Shown here piece by piece: positions 25,783-34,946 of a stretch of DNA of 34,946 nt. Within the stretch, counting starts at the first letter, position 1, and each line of letters starts with the position of its first letter. The stretch is from contig JAPOKK010000010.1 in the NCBI GenBank assembly GCA_029977665.1, forward strand, positions 1-34,946, given 5' to 3'. This DNA comes from Pseudomonadota bacterium (lineage in GTDB: Bacteria > Pseudomonadota > Gammaproteobacteria > Ga0077536). The position numbers and the translations under genes are program-made. The notes beneath the pieces are model-generated. The model was not told the origin of the DNA and did not search any database. It was given only the letters and a program-made list of their open reading frames with translations.

Positions 25783-27330
25783 CTACGGCGTACCGACGCC
25801 AAAGTAGTTGATGCCCTCGGCGTGACGCACCTGCACCGGCATGCCGATCGGCTGTTCGCCGAACAGCAGCGCACGCGCCGCCTCGCTGTCCGGTTCCATC
25901 ACGGCAAGAAAGCGCCGCTCGTCGGCTGCGAGCCGCCCGACGATGTAGCCGCCCGAAGGCTCGCCGCGCGCATACACCGCGGCGTAGGATTCGATGCGTC
26001 CGGCACCCTCGGCGACCTCGGCGACGACGATGTCGCTGGCGGCCTTCGCCGCGCGGCGCTCGGCGGCGCTGGAGCGCGGCTGCCAAGCCGCGCCCGGCTG
26101 CGCGGCGTAGATACCGACCGAATGCTTGGACAGGTAACCGCCGTTGGCGGCGATGAGCGCGTGTTCGGCGCCATCGCCACGCAGGCGTGCCACGACCTCG
26201 GCAATGGCGTGCAGGCTGTAGTTGTTGCCGGGTCCGCCGAAGTAGGGCAGTCCACCGGTCAGGGTGAGCGCGCGGCCGCCTTCGGGATCGATACCGAGAT
26301 GCTCGCAGGCACTGGTCACGGCAACCGGGAAACAGCTGTAGAGGTCGATGTGCGCGATGTCGTCGATCTCGATGCCGGCGTCGGCCAGCGCGCGCCCGAG
26401 CGCGAGGCCCTGGGCATGGGATCCGGCGAGGCGCGGGCGCCGCACCACCGGCAGCTCGTCGACGTCGGCGTACGCGCGCAGGTAGACCCAGTGGCTCTCG
26501 GGAATGCCGAGTTCGCGCGCCTGGCCGACCGAGGTCATGACCACCGCCGCGGCCTGGTTGACCGCGTCCTGCGCGACCATCCACTTCGTGTAGGGTTCGC
26601 ACAGCAGGAAATTCTCCGCCGAGGGCGTGGCGATGAACGCGGCACTACGTGCGTCCGGAAACTGCGCGTAGGGATTGGCCGCGGCGACCGCGCTGAACGG
26701 CGCAAAAATGCGCCCGATGCGTTCCCGGTAGGCACCCTGCGACAGGCCGAGCTCGGCGCGCAGCGCCTGCTCGAACAGGCAGTAGACCTGGATCGGAAAC
26801 GTGATGCCATGCGCCGTCTCGTAGGCGCTCGCCATCGGGTCGTCGGGCCACAAGTCCTCGAATTCGCCGTCGACTTCTTCGTGCCAATCGAGCTCGACGC
26901 CGGCGCGCCGGGCGTTGCGGATCGTCGCCAGCGCCTCGGCACCGGTCAGCACTGCGGCGCGCACCGTGCCGGCGTGGATGTCCTCGGCCAGCTGGTTGAC
27001 CAGGCGCTGCGGCGTCTCGCCGCCGACCTCGGCATAGACCGCGCGGCGCGGACGGATGCCGAGACGCCTGGCCACCGACCACGGCATGTTGTTCGAACAG
27101 CCGAAAGGATTCGGCCACATCACGGTATCGCGCACGGAATGCTCGAACAGGCGCGCCACCGCGAGCACGTCGACCCGGGCGGCGAGATCACCGCTGGCAC
27201 CGGCATCGGCCAGCGCACGGCGCGCGACCTCCGCCGCCATGTCGGCCGGCGACAGGCTGGTCGCGGGCGAAGGCGCGTTGCGATCGACGTACTGCGCGCC
27301 GCCGACCAGAATGGGAGTGGAGTCCTGCAT
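25783..27330 (-). CDS. Thiolase-like acetyl-CoA acetyltransferase family protein lacking the usual nucleophile Cys
   Basis: This 515-aa protein follows the SCP2-thiolase-like layout: VGGAQYVDR near the start, GGLPYFGGPGNNYSLHAIAEVV with the conserved His, HIDLYSCFPVAVTSA, and a C-terminal beta-rich OB-like region (YAAVYARGEPSGGYIVGRL). The usual CASG nucleophile segment is replaced by YAEVGGETPQRLVNQL, so there is no Cys at that position. This appears to be a family trait rather than a mutation. It may bind acyl-CoA or act in side-chain thiolysis with a partner. ATG 27330 is chosen over the much longer ORF-track start, which overlaps the divergent FAD-subunit gene. Confidence 0.84.
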   Translation of the reverse strand: MQDSTPILVGGAQYVDRNAPSPATSLSPADMAAEVARRALADAGASGDLAARVDVLAVARLFEHSVRDTVMWPNPFGCSNNMPWSVARRLGIRPRRAVYAEVGGETPQRLVNQLAEDIHAGTVRAAVLTGAEALATIRNARRAGVELDWHEEVDGEFEDLWPDDPMASAYETAHGITFPIQVYCLFEQALRAELGLSQGAYRERIGRIFAPFSAVAAANPYAQFPDARSAAFIATPSAENFLLCEPYTKWMVAQDAVNQAAAVVMTSVGQARELGIPESHWVYLRAYADVDELPVVRRPRLAGSHAQGLALGRALADAGIEIDDIAHIDLYSCFPVAVTSACEHLGIDPEGGRALTLTGGLPYFGGPGNNYSLHAIAEVVARLRGDGAEHALIAANGGYLSKHSVGIYAAQPGAAWQPRSSAAERRAAKAASDIVVAEVAEGAGRIESYAAVYARGEPSGGYIVGRLAADERRFLAVMEPDSEAARALLFGEQPIGMPVQVRHAEGINYFGVGTP

Positions 27331-27525
27331 GCGCGAAATCCTGGATGTGACCGGAGCCGCGCGAGAGAGCACGGCGCGCAGAAAATAGCACACCGCCGGT
27401 ACGCACGACGGAGCCTGCCAGCGCCATTCACCCGCGCGCGTACGCGGCGGCACTCGCGCGGGCGCCGCGCGATCCGCTAGGCTCTGACTTCCTGACGCAC
27501 GCTGCCCCGGGGAGGGGGACTGCCG

Positions 27526-28338
27526 ATGCGACCCGCACCCTTTGCGCTGCACCGACCCGCCACGCTGGCCGACGCGCTGGCTGCAATCGCTGCCGGCGCA
27601 CTGCCGCTGGCCGGCGGGCAGAGCCTGCTGCCGGCGATGCGCCTGCGCGACACCGAACCCGAAGCGCTCGTCGACCTCAGCGGCATCGATGCCCTCGATG
27701 CCGACATCCGTATCGTTGACGATCGTGTCCACATCGGCGCCCGCGTGACGCATGCCGCGCTCGCCGCCGACACCGCGCTGCAGGCCGGACTGCCCTGGCT
27801 GACCGACGCGGCAGCGCAGATCGGCGACGTGCAGGTCCGCAACCTCGGCACCGTGCTCGGCAACGTGTGCTGGGCCGATCCACGTGCCAACCTGGCCGTC
27901 GCGCTGCTCGCGAGCGATGCCGCGGTGATCGCCGCCGGCGCGGACGAGACGCACAGCGCGATTCCGCTCGACGCGTTCTTCACCGGCTTCCGCCGTCATG
28001 CCCTGGACGGGCGCCTTGCCGTCGCGCTCGAGCTGCCTCGCGCGCCTGGCGCACGCGGCTGCTATCTCGAGTTCTCGCGCCAACGGCAGGACCTCGCGCT
28101 GGTCAACGTGTGCGCGGTGACGGACGCGAACGGCCTGCGTATCGCGGTGGGCGGCATCGATCCGACGCCGGTCCGCCTGCATGCCGTCGAGCGCGACGGA
28201 GCCGGCGCGTTGGAGACCGCACTCGCCCCCGCCCGGCACCGTCCGATCGCCGACCAGCACGGTGACGCCGCCTACAAGCTGCACCTGGCGGACGTGCTCG
28301 TGCGCCGCGCGCTCACGGCCATCGGGATCGCGGCATGA
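27526..28338 (+). CDS. FAD-binding subunit of molybdenum hydroxylase (CoxM-like)
   Basis: This 270-aa protein is the medium, FAD-binding subunit of a xanthine-oxidase-family enzyme. FAD contacts are LAGGQSLLPAMRLR (about 27-40) and QVRNLGTVLGNVCWADPRAN, followed by the CO-dehydrogenase flavoprotein C-terminal region. It passes electrons from the Fe-S clusters to an acceptor. A strong ribosome site (GGGGAGGGGG) precedes ATG 27526. It overlaps the next gene by ATGA, consistent with subunits of one complex. Divergent from the thiolase-like gene across a 195-bp gap. Confidence 0.92.
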   Translation: MRPAPFALHRPATLADALAAIAAGALPLAGGQSLLPAMRLRDTEPEALVDLSGIDALDADIRIVDDRVHIGARVTHAALAADTALQAGLPWLTDAAAQIGDVQVRNLGTVLGNVCWADPRANLAVALLASDAAVIAAGADETHSAIPLDAFFTGFRRHALDGRLAVALELPRAPGARGCYLEFSRQRQDLALVNVCAVTDANGLRIAVGGIDPTPVRLHAVERDGAGALETALAPARHRPIADQHGDAAYKLHLADVLVRRALTAIGIAA

Positions 28339-31220
28339 GCGGCTGTCCGGTCTGCATCGAGGTCAACGGTCGCGCGGTCAGCGCGACGCTGGAACCGCGC
28401 ACCCTGCTGGTCGATTTCCTGCGCGAGCATGCCGGCGCCGAGAGTGTACGCATCGGCTGCGAGGAAGGCGCTTGTGGCGCCTGTACCGTCGAACTCGACG
28501 GGCGCACCGTGAAGGCCTGCCTGGTGCTCGCGGTGCGTGCCGACGGCGGCCGCGTGACGACCGTCGAAGGGCTCGGCGAAGGGCGCGCACTCGACCCCTT
28601 GCAGGAAGCGTTCATCGGCTCGCACGCCCTGCAATGCGGCTACTGCACGGCCGGCATGGTGATGAGCGCGCGCGATTTTCTCGCCCGCCGCGGCGACGAT
28701 GATTTCGATGACGACGACATCCGCCAGGCGCTGTCCGGCAACCTGTGCCGCTGCACCGGCTACAACCACATCATTCACGCGGTGAAGGTCGCGGCCGGAC
28801 GCGCGGCGCCGTATACCAGCCCCGCGCAGGCGACGCCCGACGACGACGACTGGGTCGGCAAACCCATCGCGCGGCGCGAGGATCGCCGTATCGTCGCCGG
28901 CCGCGGACGCTACGCGGACAACGCCGGCAGCGGCACCGACCTGCACGCCTGCGCGGCGCGCGCGACGCGGGCCCACGCGCGCATCGTCGCCATCGACACG
29001 CGGCGCGCGAAGGCCATGCCCGGCGTACACTTGGTCCTCACCGGGGCGGAAGCCAGGACCCACTGGACGCCCATCTCGCCGACCATGGACCTGCTCGACC
29101 TCAAGCTGCCACGGCGCTACGCGCTGGCCACCGACAAGGTCGTGTTCTACGGCGAACCGCTCGCGCTGGTCGTCGCCGACACCCCCTACCAGGCCGAAGA
29201 CGCGGCACGCGCGGTCGAGGTCGAGTATGCCGAGCTGCCGCCCATGGTCGATGCCGCCGAAGCCGCGCAGGCTACCGGCGAAGCGCTGCTCTACCCCGAG
29301 TGGGGCTCCAACCTGCAGGTCGAGTTCGCGCTCGATCACGGCGACGTGGATGGCGCGTTCGCCGCGGCCGACCTGGTCGTCGACGAACACATCGACTCGC
29401 ACCGCTTCGGCGCCATGCCGCTCGAGACACGCGTTGCGCGCGCGGCCTGGGACCCCGCCGAGGAACGCCTCACCGTGCACACTTCCTCGCAGGTTCCACA
29501 CCAGACGCGGCTCTACCTGGCGCGCGTGTTCGGCATCCCCGAGACGCGCATCCAGGTCATCGCCGGCGACGTCGGTGGTGCATTCGGTGCCAAGCTCTCG
29601 GTCGACTGCGAGTTCCTGCCGGTACTCGGCTCGCTGCTGACCGGGCGCGCGGTCAGATGGTTCGAGCCGCGCTCGGCGTGGATGCATGCCGGCTACGCGG
29701 CGCGCGATTACCGCACGCGCTCGCGCGCCGCGTTCGCGCGTGACGGCACCTTGCTCGCGATGGAGACCGACATCCTCGCCGACATGGGCTGTGACGGCGC
29801 CGAACGCGCCTGCGGACTCGGCATGCCGCTGAACGGCGGCACCTATGCGCCCGGTCCCTACCGCCTCCAGCACTACCGCACGCGGGTGCGCTGCGTCGTC
29901 ACCAACAAGGCGCCGTACAACGCCTACCGCGGCTACGGCAAGGATCTCGCCAACATGCTGATGGAGCGCGTGCTCGACCGCGCCGCCGACCGGCTAGAGC
30001 TGGACCCCCTCGCGATTCGCGAGCGCAACCTGCTCACGGGATACCCGCACCAGCTCGTCACCGGACCCGTAATCGAGAACGGCTCGGTGGCCGAGTCCCT
30101 GGCGGAGCTCGCGCGCGTCATGGACCTGCCGCGGCTACGCGCCGAGCAGGCCGCGGCGCTCGCCGAAGGACGTCACCTCGGCATCTGCCTCGTGCCCTAC
30201 ATCGAGCCCTCGGGCCCGGCGTTTCCGGGCTCCGCGTTCCAGAACTACGAGTCAGTCACGCTGCGCATCGCCGCCGACGGCAGCGTGCACGTGCTGACCG
30301 GCATCCAGAGCATCGGCCAGGGCATCGAGACCAGCTACGCGCAGGCCGCGGCCGACCTGCTCGGCGCCGACCTCGCTGACGTCAGCGTGTCCTGGGGTGA
30401 CACCACGGCGACGCCCTGGGGCTCGGGCACGTTCGGCAGCCGCGGTGTGCAGTTCGCGATCGGCGCGCTGCAGGACGCGGCGCAGAAGCTGCGGCGGCGC
30501 CTGCTTATTGCCGCCGCGGTGCTGCTCGAGGCGCGCGAGGACGACATCGTCCTCAAGAACGGCCGCGCCCGCGACCGCGCCAGTGGACGCGAGGTGGGCT
30601 TCGCCGACATCGCCTACGGCGTATACGTCAATCCCGGCGCCGAGGTGCTGCTCGACAGCGCCGATGCGCCGCTGCTCGAAGCGCATGGCACCTACCGCCA
30701 CGCCGCCGTCAACTGGAAGGGCGACGCGGAAGGACGGCCGCAGTTCTATCCCGCGCATGCCAACGGCGCCGAAGGCGCAGTGGTCGAGGTCGATATCGAG
30801 ACCGGCCGCGTCGAAGTGAACAAGATCTGGATCGTGGCCGATCACGGCCGCGTGCTCAATCCGCTGTTGATGAAAGGCCAGATCCGCGGCGGCGTGGTGC
30901 AGCAACTGGGCGGCACGCTCTACGAGCACCTCGCCTACGACGAGCACGGCCTGCCGCTGCAGAAAACACTCAAGGAGTACGGCATGCCGACGGTCTGGGC
31001 GGCGCCCGAGATCGAGGTGCATCACCTCGAGACGCGCTCGCCCGCGACCGCGATCGGCGCCAAGGGCGGCGGCGAGGACGGTTGTATCGCAACCAGCACG
31101 GTACTGCTCGGCGCGGTCGAGGACGCGCTGCGCCCGCTCGGCGTGACGGTGACGTCGAGCCCCTTGTCACCGGCGCGGATCCGCGCCATGGTCGAGGCCG
31201 CCCGCGGCCGCACCGCCTGA
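28335..31220 (+). CDS. Fused [2Fe-2S]/molybdopterin-binding subunit of molybdenum hydroxylase
   Basis: This 961-aa protein joins two normally separate subunits. Residues 1-155 are the CoxS-type Fe-S part, with ligands C42, C47, C50, C62 and C101, C104, C138, C140 ([17 protein letters not shown]). The rest is the CoxL/XDH large subunit from about residue 170 ([19 protein letters not shown]), with [18 protein letters not shown] and the catalytic Glu in AKGGGEDG (about E914). The active-site loop lacks the Cys of CO dehydrogenase, so CO oxidation is unlikely. It probably hydroxylates an aromatic or N-heterocyclic substrate with water as oxygen source. An extra CPVC motif near the N-terminus is unusual. 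ATGA overlap with the FAD subunit. Confidence 0.92.
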   Translation: MSGCPVCIEVNGRAVSATLEPRTLLVDFLREHAGAESVRIGCEEGACGACTVELDGRTVKACLVLAVRADGGRVTTVEGLGEGRALDPLQEAFIGSHALQCGYCTAGMVMSARDFLARRGDDDFDDDDIRQALSGNLCRCTGYNHIIHAVKVAAGRAAPYTSPAQATPDDDDWVGKPIARREDRRIVAGRGRYADNAGSGTDLHACAARATRAHARIVAIDTRRAKAMPGVHLVLTGAEARTHWTPISPTMDLLDLKLPRRYALATDKVVFYGEPLALVVADTPYQAEDAARAVEVEYAELPPMVDAAEAAQATGEALLYPEWGSNLQVEFALDHGDVDGAFAAADLVVDEHIDSHRFGAMPLETRVARAAWDPAEERLTVHTSSQVPHQTRLYLARVFGIPETRIQVIAGDVGGAFGAKLSVDCEFLPVLGSLLTGRAVRWFEPRSAWMHAGYAARDYRTRSRAAFARDGTLLAMETDILADMGCDGAERACGLGMPLNGGTYAPGPYRLQHYRTRVRCVVTNKAPYNAYRGYGKDLANMLMERVLDRAADRLELDPLAIRERNLLTGYPHQLVTGPVIENGSVAESLAELARVMDLPRLRAEQAAALAEGRHLGICLVPYIEPSGPAFPGSAFQNYESVTLRIAADGSVHVLTGIQSIGQGIETSYAQAAADLLGADLADVSVSWGDTTATPWGSGTFGSRGVQFAIGALQDAAQKLRRRLLIAAAVLLEAREDDIVLKNGRARDRASGREVGFADIAYGVYVNPGAEVLLDSADAPLLEAHGTYRHAAVNWKGDAEGRPQFYPAHANGAEGAVVEVDIETGRVEVNKIWIVADHGRVLNPLLMKGQIRGGVVQQLGGTLYEHLAYDEHGLPLQKTLKEYGMPTVWAAPEIEVHHLETRSPATAIGAKGGGEDGCIATSTVLLGAVEDALRPLGVTVTSSPLSPARIRAMVEAARGRTA

Positions 31221-31237
31221 AGTCCCGGAGAAGCCCC

Positions 31238-32014
31238 ATGCCCCGCCAACTCATCGACATCTCCATGCACCTCGAGAACGACGTGGTCTCCGACCCGCCG
31301 GGCTATGGACCGCACATCGATTACGTCACGCACCGCGACTCGGCCAGCGACGTCGTGCAGTTCTTCCCCGGCATGCGCGAGCAGGACCTGCCCGAAGGCG
31401 AGGGTTGGGCGATCGAATGGATTCGCCTGATGACGCACAACGGCACGCATCTCGATGCGCCCTACCACTTCCACTCGACGATGAACCACGGCGAACGCGC
31501 CATCACCATCGACGAGGTACCGCTGGACTGGTGTCTGCAGCCCGGGGTGAAGCTCGACTTCCGGCATTTCGACGACGGCTACGTGGTCACCGCGGACGAC
31601 GTCGAGGCCGAACTGGCCCGCATCGGGCACGAACTCCGCCCGCTCGAGATCGTCGTCGTCAACACGCGCGCCGGCAGCCGCTACGGTTGCGATGACTACG
31701 TCTCGTCCGGTTGCGGCATGGGCCGCGAGGCAACGCTCTACCTGCTCGAACGCGGCGTGCGCCTGACCGGCACCGACGGCTGGAGCTGGGACGCGCCGTT
31801 CGTGCATACCAAGGACCGATACGCCGAGAGCCGCGACGCGAGCCTCATCTGGGAAGGTCACAAGGCGGGGCGCGACATCGGCTACTGCCATCTCGAAAAG
31901 TTGCACAACCTCGAGGCGCTGCCGAGCGACGGCTTCACCGTGAGCTGCTTTCCGGTCAAGATTCGCGGCGCTTCGGCCGGCTGGACGCGGGCCGTGGCCA
32001 TCCTCGACGCCTGA
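31238..32014 (+). CDS. Cyclase-family metal hydrolase (KynB/isatin hydrolase-like)
   Basis: This 258-aa protein belongs to the cyclase family (PF04199). The metal-binding motif [13 protein letters not shown] (about residues 67-79) matches HxGTHxDxPxH, and [12 protein letters not shown] and [12 protein letters not shown] follow in place. Known members include kynurenine formamidase and isatin hydrolase, which hydrolyse amide bonds, often in ring opening. It lies 17 bases after the molybdenum hydroxylase gene with GGAGAAG as ribosome site, suggesting that it hydrolyses the product of that enzyme. The ORF-track start at 31082 runs inside the upstream gene. The substrate is unknown. Confidence 0.88.
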   Translation: MPRQLIDISMHLENDVVSDPPGYGPHIDYVTHRDSASDVVQFFPGMREQDLPEGEGWAIEWIRLMTHNGTHLDAPYHFHSTMNHGERAITIDEVPLDWCLQPGVKLDFRHFDDGYVVTADDVEAELARIGHELRPLEIVVVNTRAGSRYGCDDYVSSGCGMGREATLYLLERGVRLTGTDGWSWDAPFVHTKDRYAESRDASLIWEGHKAGRDIGYCHLEKLHNLEALPSDGFTVSCFPVKIRGASAGWTRAVAILDA

Positions 32015-32032
32015 ACGCTCGACGCCTGAACG
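32003..32032 (+). repeat. 15-bp tandem duplication at the cyclase stop codon
   Basis: CTCGACGCCTGAACG occurs twice in exact tandem. The first copy contains the cyclase-family gene stop; the second ends immediately before the ATG of the next gene. It looks like a recent slippage or duplication event. Confidence 0.85.
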
Positions 32033-32827
32033 ATGGTGAGCGGGAAGCCCGGCTGCCAGCGTGCCCGGTGGCCGCGTCACGCCACGGAACTGTCGTGGAA
32101 GCGACCCGTTCGCGCGCTCGCAGCCGCACGGGTCGCCGCACTCGCGGCGCTGCTTGCGTGCAGCATTGCCGCGCTGGCGAGCGAACCGTGGCTCGGCGCG
32201 AGGGACGGCGACGGCGCGACGCCCCCGCCGGCAGCCACCCACACCTATCGCTGCGGCGACCGCGTCGTCACGGTGAACGTGACCAAGGCGACACTGGAGC
32301 TCACCCTCACCGGCGAACGCCTGGTGCTCGAGCACGTTCCATCGGCCTCGGGTGCGAAGTACCGTGACATGCACGGCAATCTGTTCTGGTCACGTGGCGA
32401 ACACGCCCTGCTCGAGCTGCGCGGACAAGCCTACCCCGAGTGCACGCGCACGGGGTGCGATGGCGTGCGCTGCGACCGCACCCCACGCGCGTCCCTCAGC
32501 GGCATGCCGTGGGAGATCGAAGACATCGGCGGCCGCGGTATCGTCGACCGCTCGCGGGTCACGCTCGAGTTCGACGATGACGGACGCCTGAGCGGACATG
32601 CCTCGTGCAATCGTTTCACCGCGAGCTATACGCGCGACGGCGACAAGCTGGACATCGGCCCCGCGGCGGTGACCCGCATGGCCTGCCCGCCGGCGCTGAT
32701 GAACCAGGAACGGGTGTTTCTCGATGCCCTCGCGCGGGTGCGGCGTTTCGCTATCGATGCCAGCGGCGCGCTCGTGCTGGCCGGCGCGAACGGCGACGAG
32801 CGCCTGGTGAGCGCACGGCGCCCTTGA
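32033..32827 (+). CDS. Envelope protein with MliC-like and META domains
   Basis: This 264-aa protein has an Arg-rich N-terminus, a hydrophobic segment (VAALAALLACSIAALASE), then two domains. About residues 70-130 resemble MliC/C-type lysozyme inhibitors (YRCGDRVVTVNVTKATLELTLTGERLVLEHVPSASGAKY...LFWSRGEHALLEL). About 155-262 resemble META/HslJ (MPWEIEDIGGRGIVDRSRVTLEFDDDGRLSGHASCNRFTASYTRDGDKLDIGPAAVTRMACP). LLAC may be a lipobox, or cleavage may be after ALA. ATG 32033 is the only good start, though the N-terminal region before the hydrophobic segment is long. It probably protects the envelope against lysozyme; this is inferred from the domain. Confidence 0.8.
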   Translation: MVSGKPGCQRARWPRHATELSWKRPVRALAAARVAALAALLACSIAALASEPWLGARDGDGATPPPAATHTYRCGDRVVTVNVTKATLELTLTGERLVLEHVPSASGAKYRDMHGNLFWSRGEHALLELRGQAYPECTRTGCDGVRCDRTPRASLSGMPWEIEDIGGRGIVDRSRVTLEFDDDGRLSGHASCNRFTASYTRDGDKLDIGPAAVTRMACPPALMNQERVFLDALARVRRFAIDASGALVLAGANGDERLVSARRP

Positions 32828-32867
32828 GGTTCGCGGCGCCCGCCAGGCCGGTGGAGCAAGCGCCGCG

Positions 32868-33089
32868 TCAGCAGCCGCGGGTGACGACGAACTCGTCCTC
32901 CCCTGCCGACTCGAGCTGGAACTCGATCAGACTCGCGAGATCCTTGCGCGTGCGAGTCGCGAGCATGCCCGCGAGCAGCGTCTGCAGCAGCGCGCTGTCC
33001 ATCACCTCGGGGCTCATCGCCGGGTCCTGTTCGGCCTGCTGCATGGCCTGGCTGATGCACTGGCGAGCGACGTCGAACTCTCCGGCCAC
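32868..33089 (-). CDS. Small acidic protein, unknown function
   Basis: This 73-aa ORF starts at GTG 33089 with AGGAG 9 nt upstream and a stop in frame just before, which fixes the start. The product is helical and acidic, Gln/Met-rich (ARQCISQAMQQAEQDPAMSPEVMDSALLQTLLAGML) with a Cys at the C-terminus (VTRGC). No signal peptide or known domain is visible. It is convergent with the MliC-META gene. The composition looks protein-like rather than the Arg/Pro-rich pattern of shadow ORFs here, so I consider it probably real. Confidence 0.58.
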   Translation of the reverse strand: MAGEFDVARQCISQAMQQAEQDPAMSPEVMDSALLQTLLAGMLATRTRKDLASLIEFQLESAGEDEFVVTRGC

Positions 33090-33175
33090 GATGAGCTACT
33101 CCTGCTGCTGGATGGGGCGACTGTAGCCCGCTCTGCCCGCGACGCTCTTGACCTGCATCATGCGCGCCGTGCACC

Positions 33176-33715
33176 TCAGCGGCGCCGCGGATCGGGCAGG
33201 TAGTGCAGCCGCACGCCACCCTCGACGCCGACCTCGGCGGCACGCGCAAAGGGCGGCGCGAGGAATGGCTCGATCGCGCCGGAGAACGCGTAACCCTCGC
33301 GCGGCCGCCCCCCCGCACGGTCGAGCTTCTCGTCGTCGTTCTCGTCGTGAAACGCGAACAGCGCGTAGGGGCCGGTGCCGTCCGCGCGCAAGGTGACGTC
33401 GACCGCCCCCTCGCGCGCCGCCGCCGAGCCGAAGCCCACGGCACCGGCGGGATCGAGCGTGCGCCACGCGTCGGCATCGTCGAAGGCCAGCACGCGCACG
33501 CTGCCACGCGCACTGCGTACGCCGTCGATGCGCACCGTGACGATGGCCAGGGCCTCGAGTACGGCCCGCGCCCGTGGGTCATGCACCGGCGCCGGCGCAG
33601 GTGCCGCGGCAGGCGCACTCTCGACGGCCTCGTAAAGATCGAGCAGGTCGTCGGCGGCGCCGGCCCTGGCCGGGCCCGCGAGCAGGGCCAGGACGAGCGC
33701 GAGCCGGCGCGTCAC
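33176..33715 (-). CDS. DUF2141-domain secreted protein
   Basis: This 179-aa protein has a signal peptide (MTRRLALVLALLAGPARAGA) and an Ala/Pro-rich linker (VESAPAAAPAPAPVHDP). It then has a DUF2141-like beta domain (ALAIVTVRIDGVRSARGSVRVLAFDD, YALFAFHDENDDEKLDRAGGRPREGYAFSG). DUF2141 proteins are small periplasmic proteins of unknown role; the HDENDDEKLD segment looks like a calcium-type acidic loop. GTG 33715 is chosen, with GTG 33721 as an alternative; the ORF-track ATG at 33913 lies inside the upstream DUF1329 gene. It is 32 bases after that gene's stop and probably co-transcribed. Confidence 0.78.
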   Translation of the reverse strand: MTRRLALVLALLAGPARAGAADDLLDLYEAVESAPAAAPAPAPVHDPRARAVLEALAIVTVRIDGVRSARGSVRVLAFDDADAWRTLDPAGAVGFGSAAAREGAVDVTLRADGTGPYALFAFHDENDDEKLDRAGGRPREGYAFSGAIEPFLAPPFARAAEVGVEGGVRLHYLPDPRRR

Positions 33716-33747
33716 GGGCACACCGCCAGCCCGGCGAGGACGCGCAT

Positions 33748-34946
33748 TCAGATGCCGAGACGGCGCAGCGCCTGCTGCGTCATGTACTGGTTGACGAGGT
33801 CGAGATCGGGATCGAGGGCAGAATCCCACCCGCCCCGGCATTCCCGCGCATGGTGGAAGCGCGTGACGTTGTTGCGCTTGATGTCGTGGCTGATCGCCCA
33901 CCACCAGCTCCATTCGGGACGCCCGTCGCTGGTGCGCAGTTCGTGGCCGTCGGCCAATGCCTGGCCGCCGCCGCCCTCGAAACCCTTGGCCATTTCACCG
34001 GCGCGATCGTAGCTGACCGCCATGCCCGCGCCCATGTTGCGCACGTCGAGATAGATGCGACGCTTGCTCACCGGCGCAGTGGGGAAGCCGACCGGCTCGC
34101 CCTCGAACACGATGACTTCGGGAATGAGCGACTTGCCGACGTAGAAATAGCTCTGGCCCTGGTTGCCGCCGACCAGCGGCGGCCGCCAGTTCTCGTTGTC
34201 CGGCGTCCACTGGTAGTGCGACGAGCCCAGGAACGGCCCGCGGTAGATGATCTTCCAGTTACCCCAGGTCAGCATCGGGTCGCCGGAGGCCCAGGCATCG
34301 GACAGGTAGAGATTCATGCCGGGCATGTAGGGCTCGAAGCGCTGGTTGGCCGGGAACCGGCGCACGCGCTTGAAATTCGGCAGGTAACCCCATAGTTCCG
34401 GGATCTCGCGCTGGTCGTAGTGCCAGTGACTGAGAAACGCGTGCCCGCGGATCTCGGGCGTCCAGGTGAACCAAATCGCCTGCAGCCGCGCGAGGTCCTC
34501 GTGCCCGGGCAGGTAGGGGCCGGGCGCATCCGGGTGTACCAGGCCCGCGCACTGCTGCTCGGCCCAGACCCAGTCGTACTCGTATTTCTGCGTTCCCTCG
34601 GCGTCGATGGTGACGGCGGGCGTCGCGTAGAGCGCACGATCGTGCCGCCCCCAGGACAACGTGATGTTCGCGATCGCCTGGTTGGCGTCATCGACCTGCG
34701 GGAACGGCAGGCCACCGATCCACGGCCGGCCGTCGCGAGTGCGTACATTGCCGGTCTCGTCGAACGTGGCCTGGCCCTGGTTGGCAAGCGTCGCGTCGAG
34801 GAAGTAGGGCGGGTACATGGTCTCGATCGCCTGCTCGGAAGGCTGGATGAAGATCTTGCGCCGATCCTGGATGATTTCCTGGTAGACGATCGGGTCGAGC
34901 AGGTCCTGCACCAGGATCGCGTTGTCGGCGTCGATCACGTCGCCGA
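33748..34946 (-). CDS. DUF1329 outer-membrane-associated protein, 5' truncated
   Basis: The frame is open to the window edge, so the N-terminus including any signal peptide is missing; the GTG at 34938 is internal. About 399 codons are present. The sequence matches DUF1329: RDGRPWIGGLPFPQ, YDWVWAEQQCAGLVHPDAPGPYLPG, SHWHYDQREIPELWGYLPNFKRVRRFPANQRFEPYMPGMNLYLSDAW and RRIYLDVRNMGAGMAVSYDRAG. The fold is thought to be related to LolA/LolB-like lipoprotein carriers. DUF1329 genes often pair with DUF1302 genes in hydrocarbon- and steroid-degrading proteobacteria. The upstream gene is out of view, so the substrate cannot be judged. Confidence 0.9.
   Translation of the reverse strand, partial: GDVIDADNAILVQDLLDPIVYQEIIQDRRKIFIQPSEQAIETMYPPYFLDATLANQGQATFDETGNVRTRDGRPWIGGLPFPQVDDANQAIANITLSWGRHDRALYATPAVTIDAEGTQKYEYDWVWAEQQCAGLVHPDAPGPYLPGHEDLARLQAIWFTWTPEIRGHAFLSHWHYDQREIPELWGYLPNFKRVRRFPANQRFEPYMPGMNLYLSDAWASGDPMLTWGNWKIIYRGPFLGSSHYQWTPDNENWRPPLVGGNQGQSYFYVGKSLIPEVIVFEGEPVGFPTAPVSKRRIYLDVRNMGAGMAVSYDRAGEMAKGFEGGGGQALADGHELRTSDGRPEWSWWWAISHDIKRNNVTRFHHARECRGGWDSALDPDLDLVNQYMTQQALRRLGI

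Noticed and set aside
24217-27480. 1087-aa ORF on the + strand
   Set aside because: Antisense shadow of the acyl-CoA dehydrogenase and thiolase-like genes; Arg/His/Gly-rich and without a domain.

Overview
The window is a GC-rich, densely coded bacterial chromosome segment with no tRNA, rRNA, CRISPR array or insertion sequence that I can see. A complete mlaFEDCB lipid-transport operon and signal peptides indicate a Gram-negative. The gene set (homoprotocatechuate-type meta-cleavage, leucine/isovalerate catabolism, P450, molybdenum hydroxylase, DUF1329 protein) fits a catabolically versatile proteobacterium, probably a gammaproteobacterium that degrades aromatics or hydrocarbons. That placement is inference.

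Layout. 1-2719 (+): 3' part of dabA (inorganic-carbon uptake), a tandem-domain universal stress protein and a small unknown protein, all joined by 4-bp stop/start overlaps. 2925-3268 (+): two tiny overlapping ORFs with a strong ribosome site, closed by a clear intrinsic terminator at 3310-3335. 3386-8122: a homoprotocatechuate-like meta-cleavage cluster. A MarR/HpaR repressor and an FAH-family enzyme lie on the minus strand, divergent from CHM isomerase, CHMS dehydrogenase and a LigA/LigB-type extradiol dioxygenase pair. A perfect 14-bp palindrome overlaps the predicted promoter between them. 8148-11246 (-): mlaFEDCB. 11535-12323 (+): a crotonase-family protein with an apparent ATT start. 12339-13385 (-): an AraC regulator that may be leaderless, divergent from 13561-18392 (+): isovaleryl-CoA dehydrogenase and both methylcrotonyl-CoA carboxylase subunits. 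18484-21321 (+): a periplasmic unknown, a fumarylacetoacetate-hydrolase-like enzyme and a cytochrome P450. 21377-22404: a small secreted unknown and a lipocalin-like protein.

22653-24454 (+) is the most unusual locus: a Nif11-type RiPP precursor (leader ending in AVAGG, 33-residue Cys-free core) overlapping by 4 bp a 497-aa NPPF-motif methyltransferase. 24487-27330 (-): an isovaleryl-CoA-dehydrogenase-like enzyme and a thiolase-like protein. Divergent from them, 27526-32014 (+): an FAD subunit, a fused Fe-S/molybdopterin hydroxylase and a cyclase-family hydrolase, plausibly a heterocycle or aromatic oxidation and ring-opening route. 32033-34946: an MliC-META envelope protein, then on the minus strand a small acidic ORF, a DUF2141 protein and a truncated DUF1329 protein.
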